DNA of 64,000 bases, taken from Flavobacterium johnsoniae. Lineage in GTDB: Bacteria; Bacteroidota; Bacteroidia; Flavobacteriales; Flavobacteriaceae. Below are positions 1 through 8,371 of this stretch, in pieces (within the stretch, counting starts at the first letter, position 1; the number at the start of each line of letters is the position of its first letter). The DNA lies in contig NZ_CP103794.1 in the NCBI RefSeq assembly GCF_030388325.1, positions 4,340,001 to 4,404,000 of the forward strand, in the 5' to 3' direction. The notes beneath the pieces were generated by a model, which was given only the letters and a program-made list of their open reading frames with translations, was not told where the DNA came from and searched no databases. A program made the translations under genes and the position numbers.

Positions 1-327
1 GGTAAAAGATTGAAGAGATTCTCCTCTATATGAAACTAAAATGTCTGATGAAATTACTTTTCCGGTATTCCAAACCGTTGCTTTTTCTTTACTTAAAGCA
101 ATTGAATCTGTAGCAATTTCTATTTGATATGCGGTTTGACAACTATTCTTTTTATTCCCCTCTAATTGCCAAGAAAGTCTTGGTTCTCGAACATCAATTC
201 CTAACGGATTTACCAAATGTTCGCATTTAAGATTTACTGGATTTTGCGCATAACCACTGAAACTCATTAACAGAAAAAGTAAAAACAGCTGCTTTATTTT
301 TGCATTATTTTGATTCTGTATAATCAT
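1..327 (-). CDS. Alpha-L-rhamnosidase (GH78), N-terminal fragment, cut by the window edge
   Basis: The ATG at 325-327 opens a frame that stays open for 109 codons to base 1, so only the N-terminus is seen. A basic start and a hydrophobic stretch ending in SGYAQ form a signal peptide. The mature protein begins with NPVNLKCEHLVNPLGIDVRE, followed by PRLSWQL and QTAYQIEIA. This is the conserved N-terminal beta-sandwich of bacterial GH78 rhamnosidases. The family removes alpha-L-rhamnose from glycans, here probably in the periplasm. The gene is the last visible member of the mannan-type operon and starts 33 bases after the GH97 stop. The catalytic (alpha/alpha)6 domain lies outside the window, so the family call rests on the N-terminal module only. 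Confidence 0.75.
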   Translation of the reverse strand, partial: MIIQNQNNAKIKQLFLLFLLMSFSGYAQNPVNLKCEHLVNPLGIDVREPRLSWQLEGNKKNSCQTAYQIEIATDSIALSKEKATVWNTGKVISSDILVSYRGESLQSFT

Positions 328-360
328 TAGATTTTCTTTTTTTAAGCATTGTCTTTAATT

Positions 361-2322
361 TTAAATTTCTTCTAAAACTGCAGCCCAACCTCCATTTCTA
401 ACCATTTTGATTTCGATACTTTCACCCGATTTTATCTCGAAATTCTTTTTTCTGTAATCCATAGCCTGATATCCTGCATTTATTCCGTCTTCGAATGAAG
501 TCACTTTATAGGATTTTCCATTCTTTAAAAAATTAAGATTCAGTTTGAATGTTCGTTCTTTTTCGGCATCGTTTGTAATTCCTCCAATAAACCATTTTGA
601 ACCTTTTCTTTTGGCTACAATTGCGTATTGTCCAGTTTTGGCTTCTAAAGCAACTGTTTCATCCCAAGTTGTGGGAACAGAAGTAATGAATTCTGTACAT
701 TCTTTTTCACGATAGTAAAGGGTTGGATTATCGGCAAGCATTTGTAAACCGCTTTCGAAAACCACAAAAAGTGCCATTTGATAAGCTCGAGTTCCGATAC
801 TTGCAGAATTAGGACGTTCTGATCTGTATACTTCTGGCTGCATGCTGATCATCGCTCCTGGCGTGTAATCCATCGGGCCAACGGCGTTTCGCATAAAAGG
901 AAAATACACACTATTGTCTGGTTTACAGCCGTCCATTTGTTCCATTCCTCTTACACCTTCGTAAGAAAGTAAATTCGGATATTTATATTCTAAACCAGAA
1001 GGCTTGAAAGCGCCATGAAAATCTACAAATATTTGATTTTTAGCCGCTTCTTTAACAACTTTTTCATAATAATTAACCATTACCTGATCGCTTCTATCCA
1101 TAAAATCAATTTTTACACCAGCTATTCCCCAGTCTTTAAAAGTTTTAAAAAGTTCCATGTTTTTGTCGACCGTAAGCCAAGTCAGCCATAAAACAATGCC
1201 GACATTTTTTTCTTTTCCATAACGAATAAGTTCATGAACGTCTACGTCTGGATTTGGCGAATATGGATCTGTTGTGCTTTTTGCCCAACCTTCATCCATA
1301 ATAATATATTTGATTCCGAATTTTGATGCAAAATCAATGTAATATTTGTACGTATTAAGATTGTAACCTGAAACAAAATTAACATCTGGACCATAAGGAG
1401 TTGCGCCGTTCCACCATTCCCAACTCGCTTGTCCGGGTTTAATCCATGAAGTATCTTTTATTTCGCTTTTTGGAGCTAATTTTAATGTCATGGTATTCTG
1501 AATAAGCTCTTTGTCGTTTTTGGTAATGACAAAATAACGCCAAGGAAAATTTCGTGTTCCAGAAGTTTTGGCAATATAATCTGCTTCTTTTAAAACCTTT
1601 AAACTTCTGTCGCCATCGGGTCCGAAATCCAAAGGCGTTTTAGGAAATGTTGATTCTGCGCCTTTTCCAGTTCCTTTTAAAAACATTCCCGGATAATCAG
1701 ACAAATCAGATTCGCTGATGAGTATTTTATATTGTTTTTTAGAATCAACTAAAATAGGAAGTGTAGACATTTTAGATGAAGAATTCCATTCGCTTGAATT
1801 TATATGTGAATATTCTTCTTCGCTTGAGGTTTTAAAATTTCCTGTTTGCTGTAAGTGAATGAAATAATTTGTTGGAAAATTGATTGAGAAATCTTCATTT
1901 AAAACTTCAATTTCTCCTTTTTTAGAAGTAATAAATCGATACGCAATTCCTTCGTCAAAAGCTCTAAATTCAACAGAATAATTTCCTTTAAAATTTAAAA
2001 GCAAATAATTACAAGAATTAGAAACGGTTGAAAATTTAACTGGAATTACAGGTTTTATCACTTCATTAATTTTTCCTGTTTTGCTGTTTATTAATTTCGG
2101 ATTTAAGCCTAAATTTTCATTTTTCAAAACTAAACCTAAATGATTTTTTTCAGTTAAAGTTTCATTTCCTTCCGAAACAGCATAATAGATTTTATCTCCT
2201 AACTGGATTGAAACTTTCAATTCGCCATTGGGAGAACTAACTTCAAAATTTGTTTTTTGTGAATGAACATTATAACCTTCAAATAACAAAAACAGGAAAA
2301 CCAATACTTTTATATTTTTCAT
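361..2322 (-). CDS. GH97 glycoside hydrolase, retaining (alpha-galactosidase-like) type
   Basis: This 653-residue secreted enzyme has a signal peptide (about 1-21), an N-terminal beta-sandwich (about 25-290) and a TIM barrel that starts near WIKPGQASWEWWNG. GH97 covers inverting alpha-glucosidases (SusB type) and retaining alpha-galactosidases (BT1871 type). The motif GVKIDFMDRSDQ places an Asp (Asp406) where retaining members have their nucleophile, whereas SusB has Gly there. Glu455 and Glu461 in SYEGVRGME lie where acid/base residues are expected. An alpha-galactosidase-like retaining activity is therefore more likely than a SusB-type one; this is inferred from motifs. It follows GH92 in the operon after a 61-base gap holding a hairpin. 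Its likely role is to trim terminal alpha-hexose from the imported or surface-processed mannan. Confidence 0.88.
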   Translation of the reverse strand: MKNIKVLVFLFLLFEGYNVHSQKTNFEVSSPNGELKVSIQLGDKIYYAVSEGNETLTEKNHLGLVLKNENLGLNPKLINSKTGKINEVIKPVIPVKFSTVSNSCNYLLLNFKGNYSVEFRAFDEGIAYRFITSKKGEIEVLNEDFSINFPTNYFIHLQQTGNFKTSSEEEYSHINSSEWNSSSKMSTLPILVDSKKQYKILISESDLSDYPGMFLKGTGKGAESTFPKTPLDFGPDGDRSLKVLKEADYIAKTSGTRNFPWRYFVITKNDKELIQNTMTLKLAPKSEIKDTSWIKPGQASWEWWNGATPYGPDVNFVSGYNLNTYKYYIDFASKFGIKYIIMDEGWAKSTTDPYSPNPDVDVHELIRYGKEKNVGIVLWLTWLTVDKNMELFKTFKDWGIAGVKIDFMDRSDQVMVNYYEKVVKEAAKNQIFVDFHGAFKPSGLEYKYPNLLSYEGVRGMEQMDGCKPDNSVYFPFMRNAVGPMDYTPGAMISMQPEVYRSERPNSASIGTRAYQMALFVVFESGLQMLADNPTLYYREKECTEFITSVPTTWDETVALEAKTGQYAIVAKRKGSKWFIGGITNDAEKERTFKLNLNFLKNGKSYKVTSFEDGINAGYQAMDYRKKNFEIKSGESIEIKMVRNGGWAAVLEEI

Positions 2323-2343
2323 GTAAAATCGTTTTTATATGAA

Positions 2344-2369
2344 TAACGTCCCACGAAAATGGGACGTTA
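2344..2369 (-). other. Intercistronic hairpin between GH92 and GH97
   Basis: TAACGTCCCA (2344-2353) pairs perfectly with TGGGACGTTA (2360-2369) around a 6-base loop. It fills the gap between two operon genes. On the minus strand only a weak U tract follows, so partial termination or 3'-end protection of the upstream message is more likely than full termination. Confidence 0.6.
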
Positions 2370-2383
2370 CTTTACAGATTAAA

Positions 2384-4561
2384 TTATTTTGTTTGCAGTT
2401 GAATTTCACCACCATTTTTAAATAAATCGTGAGAAATAAAATAACTATTGATTTTAGAACCGTTTACTTTAATAGCTTCTAAATTCCTTTTCCCGTTAGG
2501 ATTTTTTATCGTTACTTTTTTTCCTTGCGGAGTTGTCCACGAAACGTCTTTAAAAAGAGGAACTGTCACAATATATTCAGGATCTGCTGGCGATAAAGGA
2601 TATAATCCTAAAGCTCCAAAAACATACCACGAAGACATTTCTCCTGCATCATCCATTCCGCTCATTGCCAGTTTTTCTGGACCGATTCCGTACATAGTAT
2701 CTAAAATTTCATCGATTACTTTTTGTGATTTTTCAGGTTTATTGATAAAATAATACGAAAACGGTGCTTCATGATCCGGCTGGTTTCCATGACAATATTG
2801 CCCGATAAAACCAGAAATATTCCAAGCAATATAATTCGGATTCCAAGGTTTTGTAAAAAATTCATCCAATTTTGCTTCAAACGGTTTGTCGCCACCATAT
2901 AATTTTACTAATCCCGGCATATCATGCGGAACGAAAAATGAAAGTTGCCATGCATTTGCTTCTCTGTACATATATTCATAATAAGGAAACTCAGGATTAA
3001 AAGGTGTAATCCAATTGCCGTTTGCCAATCTTCCTCGCATAAAAGTGGATTCTTTATCAAAAACATTGGCGTAATTTTTAGAACGTTTTGTCAAATCATT
3101 ATAATGTTCTGTGTCGTTTAATTCTTTCGCCAACAAAGCCAGCGCGTGATCGTCATAAGAATATTCGAGCGTTTTTGTAACTGCTGCATTTGCTACCGTT
3201 TCTACTTTAGGATCCTTAATATCTTGTTCTGGCACATAGCCTTTTGCTATATATTCTGAGATATGAGGTCTTGTTCCGCCTTCTTTGTAAGCGTTATTTA
3301 ATAATAATTCGTATGCTTTTTTGACATCATAATTTCGAATTCCGCGCATATAAGAACCTGCGATAAAAGATGCCGCATGATCGCCGTGAAAGAATGTCGG
3401 AATAAAACCTTTAATTTCTCCTTCGTTAATAATAGAACTTATTACATCTGCAGTCACATCTGGAGAAAAAATACTCAATAAAACCAATTTATTTCTGTAA
3501 TCATCCCATAATGAAGGAAGTGTGTAATAACGATAATTTTTTTTGCGAACTTTTCCAGCTTCGTCTGTAAATTGTCCGTTTACGTCGCTTCTTAAAGCTG
3601 GCCATAAAAATGATCTGTACAACATGCTATAAAACATTACATGTTGTTCGTCTGTACCGCCTTTTACTTGAATTTTCGAAAGCAGTTTTTCCCACTCTGA
3701 ACTTCCTTCTTCGAAAATTTTTGTTAGCGTTTTATCACCAACTTCTGCTTTCAGATTTTCAGTTGCATTTTCAACACTTACAAACGATAAAGCTATTTTT
3801 ACTGTAACAGGTTTGTTATCGCCATCTTTGATATTTACCAAAGTATAACCGCCACTTTTTGCGATATCTTTAGTATCTAATTTATCAATTGGACTGCTAA
3901 AAGTGGCATAAAAATATATTTTCTCGCCACCAGTTCTTTGAAAACCGCTCACTGCATTTGAACCTTCTTGTTTGATTTGCCAATCGTCTACACGATTATT
4001 TGCTTTTCCTAAATCAAAAAGCACTTTTCTTCCTTTGTTGTTTTTGAAAGTATATTCATGAATTCCGCAACGTAAGGTTGAAGTCAGTTTTACTTGAACA
4101 TTATAATCTTTCAAAAACACTTCATAATAAGCTGGACTTGCTTTTTCTTGATTGTGACTGAAAGAAGATTTATACGGAAATGAAGCACCTTCTGAAACTG
4201 GCAATAACGGAATGTGGCATAAATTCCAATGTCCTTTGTTGGTGTGCGTAAAGCCTAAAATTTCGGTATCTTCATATTCATAACCTGCACCAGAACGGTA
4301 TTTCGTCATCGGACTTAGCTGCACCATTGCGTTGGGTACAGAAGAACCCGGAAATACCAAACCTGCCCAAACACGCATATCTTTTGGAGGTGTATATCCA
4401 ATTATTTTAGTATCTAATAAAGGCGCTGTTCCAATAAACGGATTGACCAAAGCTGTATATTTTCCTTTTGAAAGGCCTCCGCCTGATTTTTGAGCAATAG
4501 TTGTCAGGCTCGCCATAGACATTGTTAGTGTCGCGAGTAGTATTTTCTTTCTCAATTTCAT
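2384..4561 (-). CDS. GH92 alpha-mannosidase-family enzyme with HGNQP motif (first copy)
   Basis: This 725-residue exported protein has a signal peptide ending near TTIAQ. GH92 enzymes are Ca-dependent inverting exo-alpha-mannosidases. They have an N-terminal beta-sandwich (here starting around YTALVNPFIGT) and an (alpha/alpha)6 C-terminal domain. The general-base region is present as GMDDAGEMSSWY. The general-acid position reads HGNQPDHEAP: Gln594 replaces the Glu of the canonical HGNEP motif (Glu533 in BT3990). The same Glu-to-Gln change is known from GH92 enzymes that cleave mannose-1-phosphate linkages, whose leaving group needs no proton. Phosphomannan processing is thus a plausible specificity, inferred and not shown. 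The gene sits between GH125 (29-base gap) and GH97 in the mannan operon. Confidence 0.92.
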   Translation of the reverse strand: MKLRKKILLATLTMSMASLTTIAQKSGGGLSKGKYTALVNPFIGTAPLLDTKIIGYTPPKDMRVWAGLVFPGSSVPNAMVQLSPMTKYRSGAGYEYEDTEILGFTHTNKGHWNLCHIPLLPVSEGASFPYKSSFSHNQEKASPAYYEVFLKDYNVQVKLTSTLRCGIHEYTFKNNKGRKVLFDLGKANNRVDDWQIKQEGSNAVSGFQRTGGEKIYFYATFSSPIDKLDTKDIAKSGGYTLVNIKDGDNKPVTVKIALSFVSVENATENLKAEVGDKTLTKIFEEGSSEWEKLLSKIQVKGGTDEQHVMFYSMLYRSFLWPALRSDVNGQFTDEAGKVRKKNYRYYTLPSLWDDYRNKLVLLSIFSPDVTADVISSIINEGEIKGFIPTFFHGDHAASFIAGSYMRGIRNYDVKKAYELLLNNAYKEGGTRPHISEYIAKGYVPEQDIKDPKVETVANAAVTKTLEYSYDDHALALLAKELNDTEHYNDLTKRSKNYANVFDKESTFMRGRLANGNWITPFNPEFPYYEYMYREANAWQLSFFVPHDMPGLVKLYGGDKPFEAKLDEFFTKPWNPNYIAWNISGFIGQYCHGNQPDHEAPFSYYFINKPEKSQKVIDEILDTMYGIGPEKLAMSGMDDAGEMSSWYVFGALGLYPLSPADPEYIVTVPLFKDVSWTTPQGKKVTIKNPNGKRNLEAIKVNGSKINSYFISHDLFKNGGEIQLQTK

Positions 4562-4590
4562 AATTTTAAAAAATTAAAATCGGTTAAAAG

Positions 4591-6024
4591 TTATAACTCC
4601 AGTAGTTTAGGATTGGTTTTATAAGTGTCCCATAAAAGCTCTCCGAATAATGTATTGGTCCATGCAAACCAAGATCTCGTGAAATTTTTAGCATCGTCTT
4701 TGTGGAAAGATTCATGCATAAAACCGGTGTCTCCGTGAGAGGCTTTTAGCATTCTGATACAATCTTTAATTTCGTTTGCATCTGAAGTTGTATAAGCTCT
4801 CATTACTAAAGACATTGGCCAAATCATGTCCATTCCTACGTGTGGGCCTCCAATTCCTTCTGCTACTTTTCCTTTAAAGAAAAAAGGATTATCTTCTGAA
4901 AGAACAAATTTTCTGGTGTTTTGATAAATTGGATCTTTAACGTCGATAGCATCCAAATATGGTAAACTCAATAAACTTGGAACGTTAGAATCATCCATCA
5001 TTAAATGTCCTCCAAATCCGTCTACTTCAAATGCGTAAATGTCACCGTGTTTTGGGTGTTTTACAATGGCATGTTCTTTAATTGCTTTTGAAACTTCGTC
5101 TGCTAAGGCTCTTAATTCTTTAGCCGTTGCGTTATCTTTTTTAATAGCTTCTAACATTTCTGCCGCCTGATTCATACTCGCTACAATGAAGAAATTTGAA
5201 GGAATTAAGAAAGAAAAAACCGTTGCATCATCGCTTGGTCTAAAAGCAGAACAAACCAAACCAACTGGTTTTACTGGATATCCGTAACCTTTTAAAGGTC
5301 TTGTGTCGGTAGCAAATTGTGTTGTTCTCTGGAAAGTGTATGGATTTTTACCATCTTTTTGCTGCTGATCTCTAAAAGTCTTTAAAGTTGTTTTAATCGC
5401 TTTTACCCAATTTTCATCAAAAGGAGAAACGTCTTTTGTGTTTTTCCAATAATTATAGGCTAATCTGATTGGATAGCAAAGAGAATCTATTTCATATTTT
5501 CTTTCGTGAACACCAGGTTTCATATCGGTGTGATCGCTTGTCCATTCTCCTTTTTTGTTCGGATCGTTGTAAAATGCATTCGCATAAGGATCTTTCAAAA
5601 TATATTCTGTCTGTCTGTTGATAACACCAGCAATCAGATTTTTTAATTTTTCATCTTTTCCTGCAAAAGCCATATACGGCCAAACTTGCGCAGAACTGTC
5701 ACGCAGCCACATCGCATCAATATCGCCCGTAATAACATACGTGTCTGGACGTCCGTTTTTTTGTGAATACGTTACAGTCGTATCCAATGTGTTCGGAAAA
5801 CAGTTGTTAAACAACCATCCTAACTCTTTATCTTTTACATTTTTTTGAAATTCGGCAATTGTTTTTTCAATAAACTCACTTTCAAAATTTCTTTTGTTTT
5901 TGGGAACTCTGACAATTGGAAAATCCTTAACAGCAGCTTTTGTTCCAGCCACTATTTCTAGAGGATCAATAAGGGCTAAACTGCTAAATAAAACAGTGTT
6001 TTGGATAAATTTTCTTCTTTGCAT
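4591..6024 (-). CDS. GH125 exo-alpha-1,6-mannosidase
   Basis: This 477-residue protein matches the GH125 family (formerly DUF1237), inverting exo-enzymes that remove alpha-1,6-linked mannose. The N-terminus MQRRKFIQNT is a twin-arginine-type signal followed by a hydrophobic stretch. Recognisable blocks are GDIDAMWLRDSSAQVWPY, with Asp109 as the likely general acid, and GDTGFMHESFHKDD, with Glu438 as the likely base. The final block, NFTRSWFAWTNTLFGELLWD, is also typical. Length is normal for the family. Alongside GH76 (endo-alpha-1,6) and two GH92 enzymes it completes a standard alpha-mannan backbone and side-chain degradation set. The next gene downstream is GH92, 29 bases away. Confidence 0.93.
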   Translation of the reverse strand: MQRRKFIQNTVLFSSLALIDPLEIVAGTKAAVKDFPIVRVPKNKRNFESEFIEKTIAEFQKNVKDKELGWLFNNCFPNTLDTTVTYSQKNGRPDTYVITGDIDAMWLRDSSAQVWPYMAFAGKDEKLKNLIAGVINRQTEYILKDPYANAFYNDPNKKGEWTSDHTDMKPGVHERKYEIDSLCYPIRLAYNYWKNTKDVSPFDENWVKAIKTTLKTFRDQQQKDGKNPYTFQRTTQFATDTRPLKGYGYPVKPVGLVCSAFRPSDDATVFSFLIPSNFFIVASMNQAAEMLEAIKKDNATAKELRALADEVSKAIKEHAIVKHPKHGDIYAFEVDGFGGHLMMDDSNVPSLLSLPYLDAIDVKDPIYQNTRKFVLSEDNPFFFKGKVAEGIGGPHVGMDMIWPMSLVMRAYTTSDANEIKDCIRMLKASHGDTGFMHESFHKDDAKNFTRSWFAWTNTLFGELLWDTYKTNPKLLEL

Positions 6025-6072
6025 AATGATATATTTTAAATTTTGAAGGCAAGAACCTCCATTTATTCTTTT

Positions 6073-8367
6073 TTATTCGTTTGATAAAGAGTATGGAAAA
6101 TCTTCTTTATTAATTCCTCTTTTCTTATTTGGTTCTGATGACATATCAAAATCTAAAGTTGCGCCTTTCATTAATTCAGAATGGCTTAACCAGTTTTTAG
6201 TGTAAACTTTTCCATTCAATTTCATGTTTTGAATGTATCGATTCTGGTCGCTATTTTCTGTAGAATTAATTGTAATTGATTTTCCATTTTCTAATTGAAG
6301 CGTTACTTTTTTAAACAATGGCGCGCCAATAACATATTGATCTGAAGCGGGAGTTACAGGGTAAAATCCTAAAGAAGAGAAAACATACCAAGCAGAAGTT
6401 TGTCCGTTATCTTCGTCGCCGCAATAACCATCTGGCGTTGCGTGATACATTCTGTTCATGGTTTCTCTTACCCAATATTGCGCTTTCCAAGGTTCTCCTG
6501 CATAGTTATACAAATAAATCATGTGCTGAATGGGCTGATTTCCGTGCGCATATTGTCCCATATTGGCAATTTGCATTTCTCTCATTTCGTGAATTACACC
6601 GCCTTTAAAATCTTTAGTTGCAAAAACAGGAGGCGATGAGAAAACTTTATCCAATTGAGAAACAAACGTTTCTTTCCCGCCCATTAAATTAACCAAACCT
6701 TGTACATCGTGAAAAACAGACCACGAATAATGCCAGCTGTTTCCTTCTGTAAATCCGTTAAACCATTGAAAAGGATCAAAAGGTTCCATAAATTTTCCGT
6801 CTTTATTTTTTGGACGCATCAAATTATATTTCGGATCGAAAAGGTTTTTATAGTTTAAACTTCTCTTTTTATATAAATCAATTTCTGATTTTGGTTTGTT
6901 TAACGCTTTCGCTAATTGATAAATCGCAAAATCGTCGTAAGCATATTCTAAAGTTCTCGCGGCGCTTTCGTTTACTTCATCATTTGGAACATAACCTAAA
7001 GCATTATAAGAATTAGCTGCCGCACGACCCACTGCTTTCATCGGACCTGCATTATTAGCGCCGTGAATCAAAGCTTTATATAAATTTTCTATATCGTAGC
7101 TTTTTACTTTTCCGCTTTTTAAATATGCTTCAGAAACGATCGATGCCGAATTATTTCCGACCATAATATCTCGTAATCCTGGACTTGACCATTCTGGAAG
7201 CCAGCCGCTTTCGTTAAAAGCATTTGATAAACCTTCCTGCATTTGCGTATTCAATTCTGGATACATTAAATTTAAAAAAGGGTATAAAGCTCTAAAAGTG
7301 TCCCAAAAACCAGTATCTGCAAACATATAACCCGAAAGAGTTTTTCCGTTGTACGGACTGTAATGCACTACTTTATTGTTTTTATCGTACTCATAAAATT
7401 TTCTCGGAAAAAGTAATGAACGGTACAAACAAGAATAAAAAGTACCAAATTGATCTGAGGTTCCTCCATCTACTTTAATTCTCGATAATTCTTTGTTCCA
7501 AATGTTTTTTCCTTTTTCCTTAAGCTGATCGAAATTATTATTGCCAATTTCTTTTAAGTTTAATTCTGCTTGTTCATAACTGATAAAAGAAGATGCCACT
7601 TGGGCATTTACTTTTTCGCCAGCTTTTGTTTTAAAACCAATTACAGCACCTGCATGATCGGCTTTCATTTCTAAAGCATTTTCTAAAGCATCTCCGCTGA
7701 AAGTAGAATTTACTTGGAAATCTTTATCGAAAATGATGACGAAATAGTTTTTAAAATTCTCTGGAACACCGCCGCTATTTTTGGTTGTGTAGCCGATAAT
7801 TTTTCTTTCATAAGGAATGATTTTCACATACGAACCTTTATCAAAAGCATCGATTACGACATAAGATTTATCAGTTTCTGGAAACGTAAATCTAAATCTT
7901 GCCGCTCTTTCTGTAGGCGTAATTTCAGTTGTAACATTGTGATCTGCGAGATAAACGCTATAATAATATGGCGTAACAGTTTCTGCTTTATGCGAAAACC
8001 AGCTTTGTCTATCTTCTTCCTTAAATTTTAATTCGCCCGTAACTGGCATTATAGAAAACTGCCCATAATCATTCATCCAAGGCGATGGCTGATGGGTTTG
8101 TTTAAAACCTCTTATTCGGTTTGATTTGTATGTGTAAGCCCAACCGTCACCCATTTTTCCTGTTTGAGGCGTCCAGAAATTCATTCCCCACGGCATTGCG
8201 ATTGCAGGATAGGTATTTCCGTTTGAAATTCCGTAATCTGAATCAGAACCAATTAAAGGATTTACCCAATCGATAGGTTGTTGCGGCGTTATAACCTGCG
8301 GATTTTGTGCACTTAAAAAAGTGAAAGTGAAAAGCGTAAAGACAATGGAGTTTTTAATATTCATCAC
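6073..8367 (-). CDS. GH92 alpha-mannosidase-family enzyme with HGNQP motif (second copy)
   Basis: This 764-residue protein has a signal peptide (cleavage near FLSAQ) and the two-domain GH92 fold. It diverges from the neighbouring GH92 and is not a recent tandem copy. The general-base region is CGDEDNGQTSAWYVF. As in the first copy, the general-acid motif is HGNQP (Gln611) instead of HGNEP, suggesting action on a mannosyl bond with a good leaving group such as phosphate. Two Met codons open the frame (8367 and 8364); either gives the same signal peptide. The 5' neighbour GH2 ends 4 bases away, so translation is probably coupled. Family membership is clear; substrate is inferred. Confidence 0.92.
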   Translation of the reverse strand: MMNIKNSIVFTLFTFTFLSAQNPQVITPQQPIDWVNPLIGSDSDYGISNGNTYPAIAMPWGMNFWTPQTGKMGDGWAYTYKSNRIRGFKQTHQPSPWMNDYGQFSIMPVTGELKFKEEDRQSWFSHKAETVTPYYYSVYLADHNVTTEITPTERAARFRFTFPETDKSYVVIDAFDKGSYVKIIPYERKIIGYTTKNSGGVPENFKNYFVIIFDKDFQVNSTFSGDALENALEMKADHAGAVIGFKTKAGEKVNAQVASSFISYEQAELNLKEIGNNNFDQLKEKGKNIWNKELSRIKVDGGTSDQFGTFYSCLYRSLLFPRKFYEYDKNNKVVHYSPYNGKTLSGYMFADTGFWDTFRALYPFLNLMYPELNTQMQEGLSNAFNESGWLPEWSSPGLRDIMVGNNSASIVSEAYLKSGKVKSYDIENLYKALIHGANNAGPMKAVGRAAANSYNALGYVPNDEVNESAARTLEYAYDDFAIYQLAKALNKPKSEIDLYKKRSLNYKNLFDPKYNLMRPKNKDGKFMEPFDPFQWFNGFTEGNSWHYSWSVFHDVQGLVNLMGGKETFVSQLDKVFSSPPVFATKDFKGGVIHEMREMQIANMGQYAHGNQPIQHMIYLYNYAGEPWKAQYWVRETMNRMYHATPDGYCGDEDNGQTSAWYVFSSLGFYPVTPASDQYVIGAPLFKKVTLQLENGKSITINSTENSDQNRYIQNMKLNGKVYTKNWLSHSELMKGATLDFDMSSEPNKKRGINKEDFPYSLSNE

Positions 8368-8371
8368 AACT

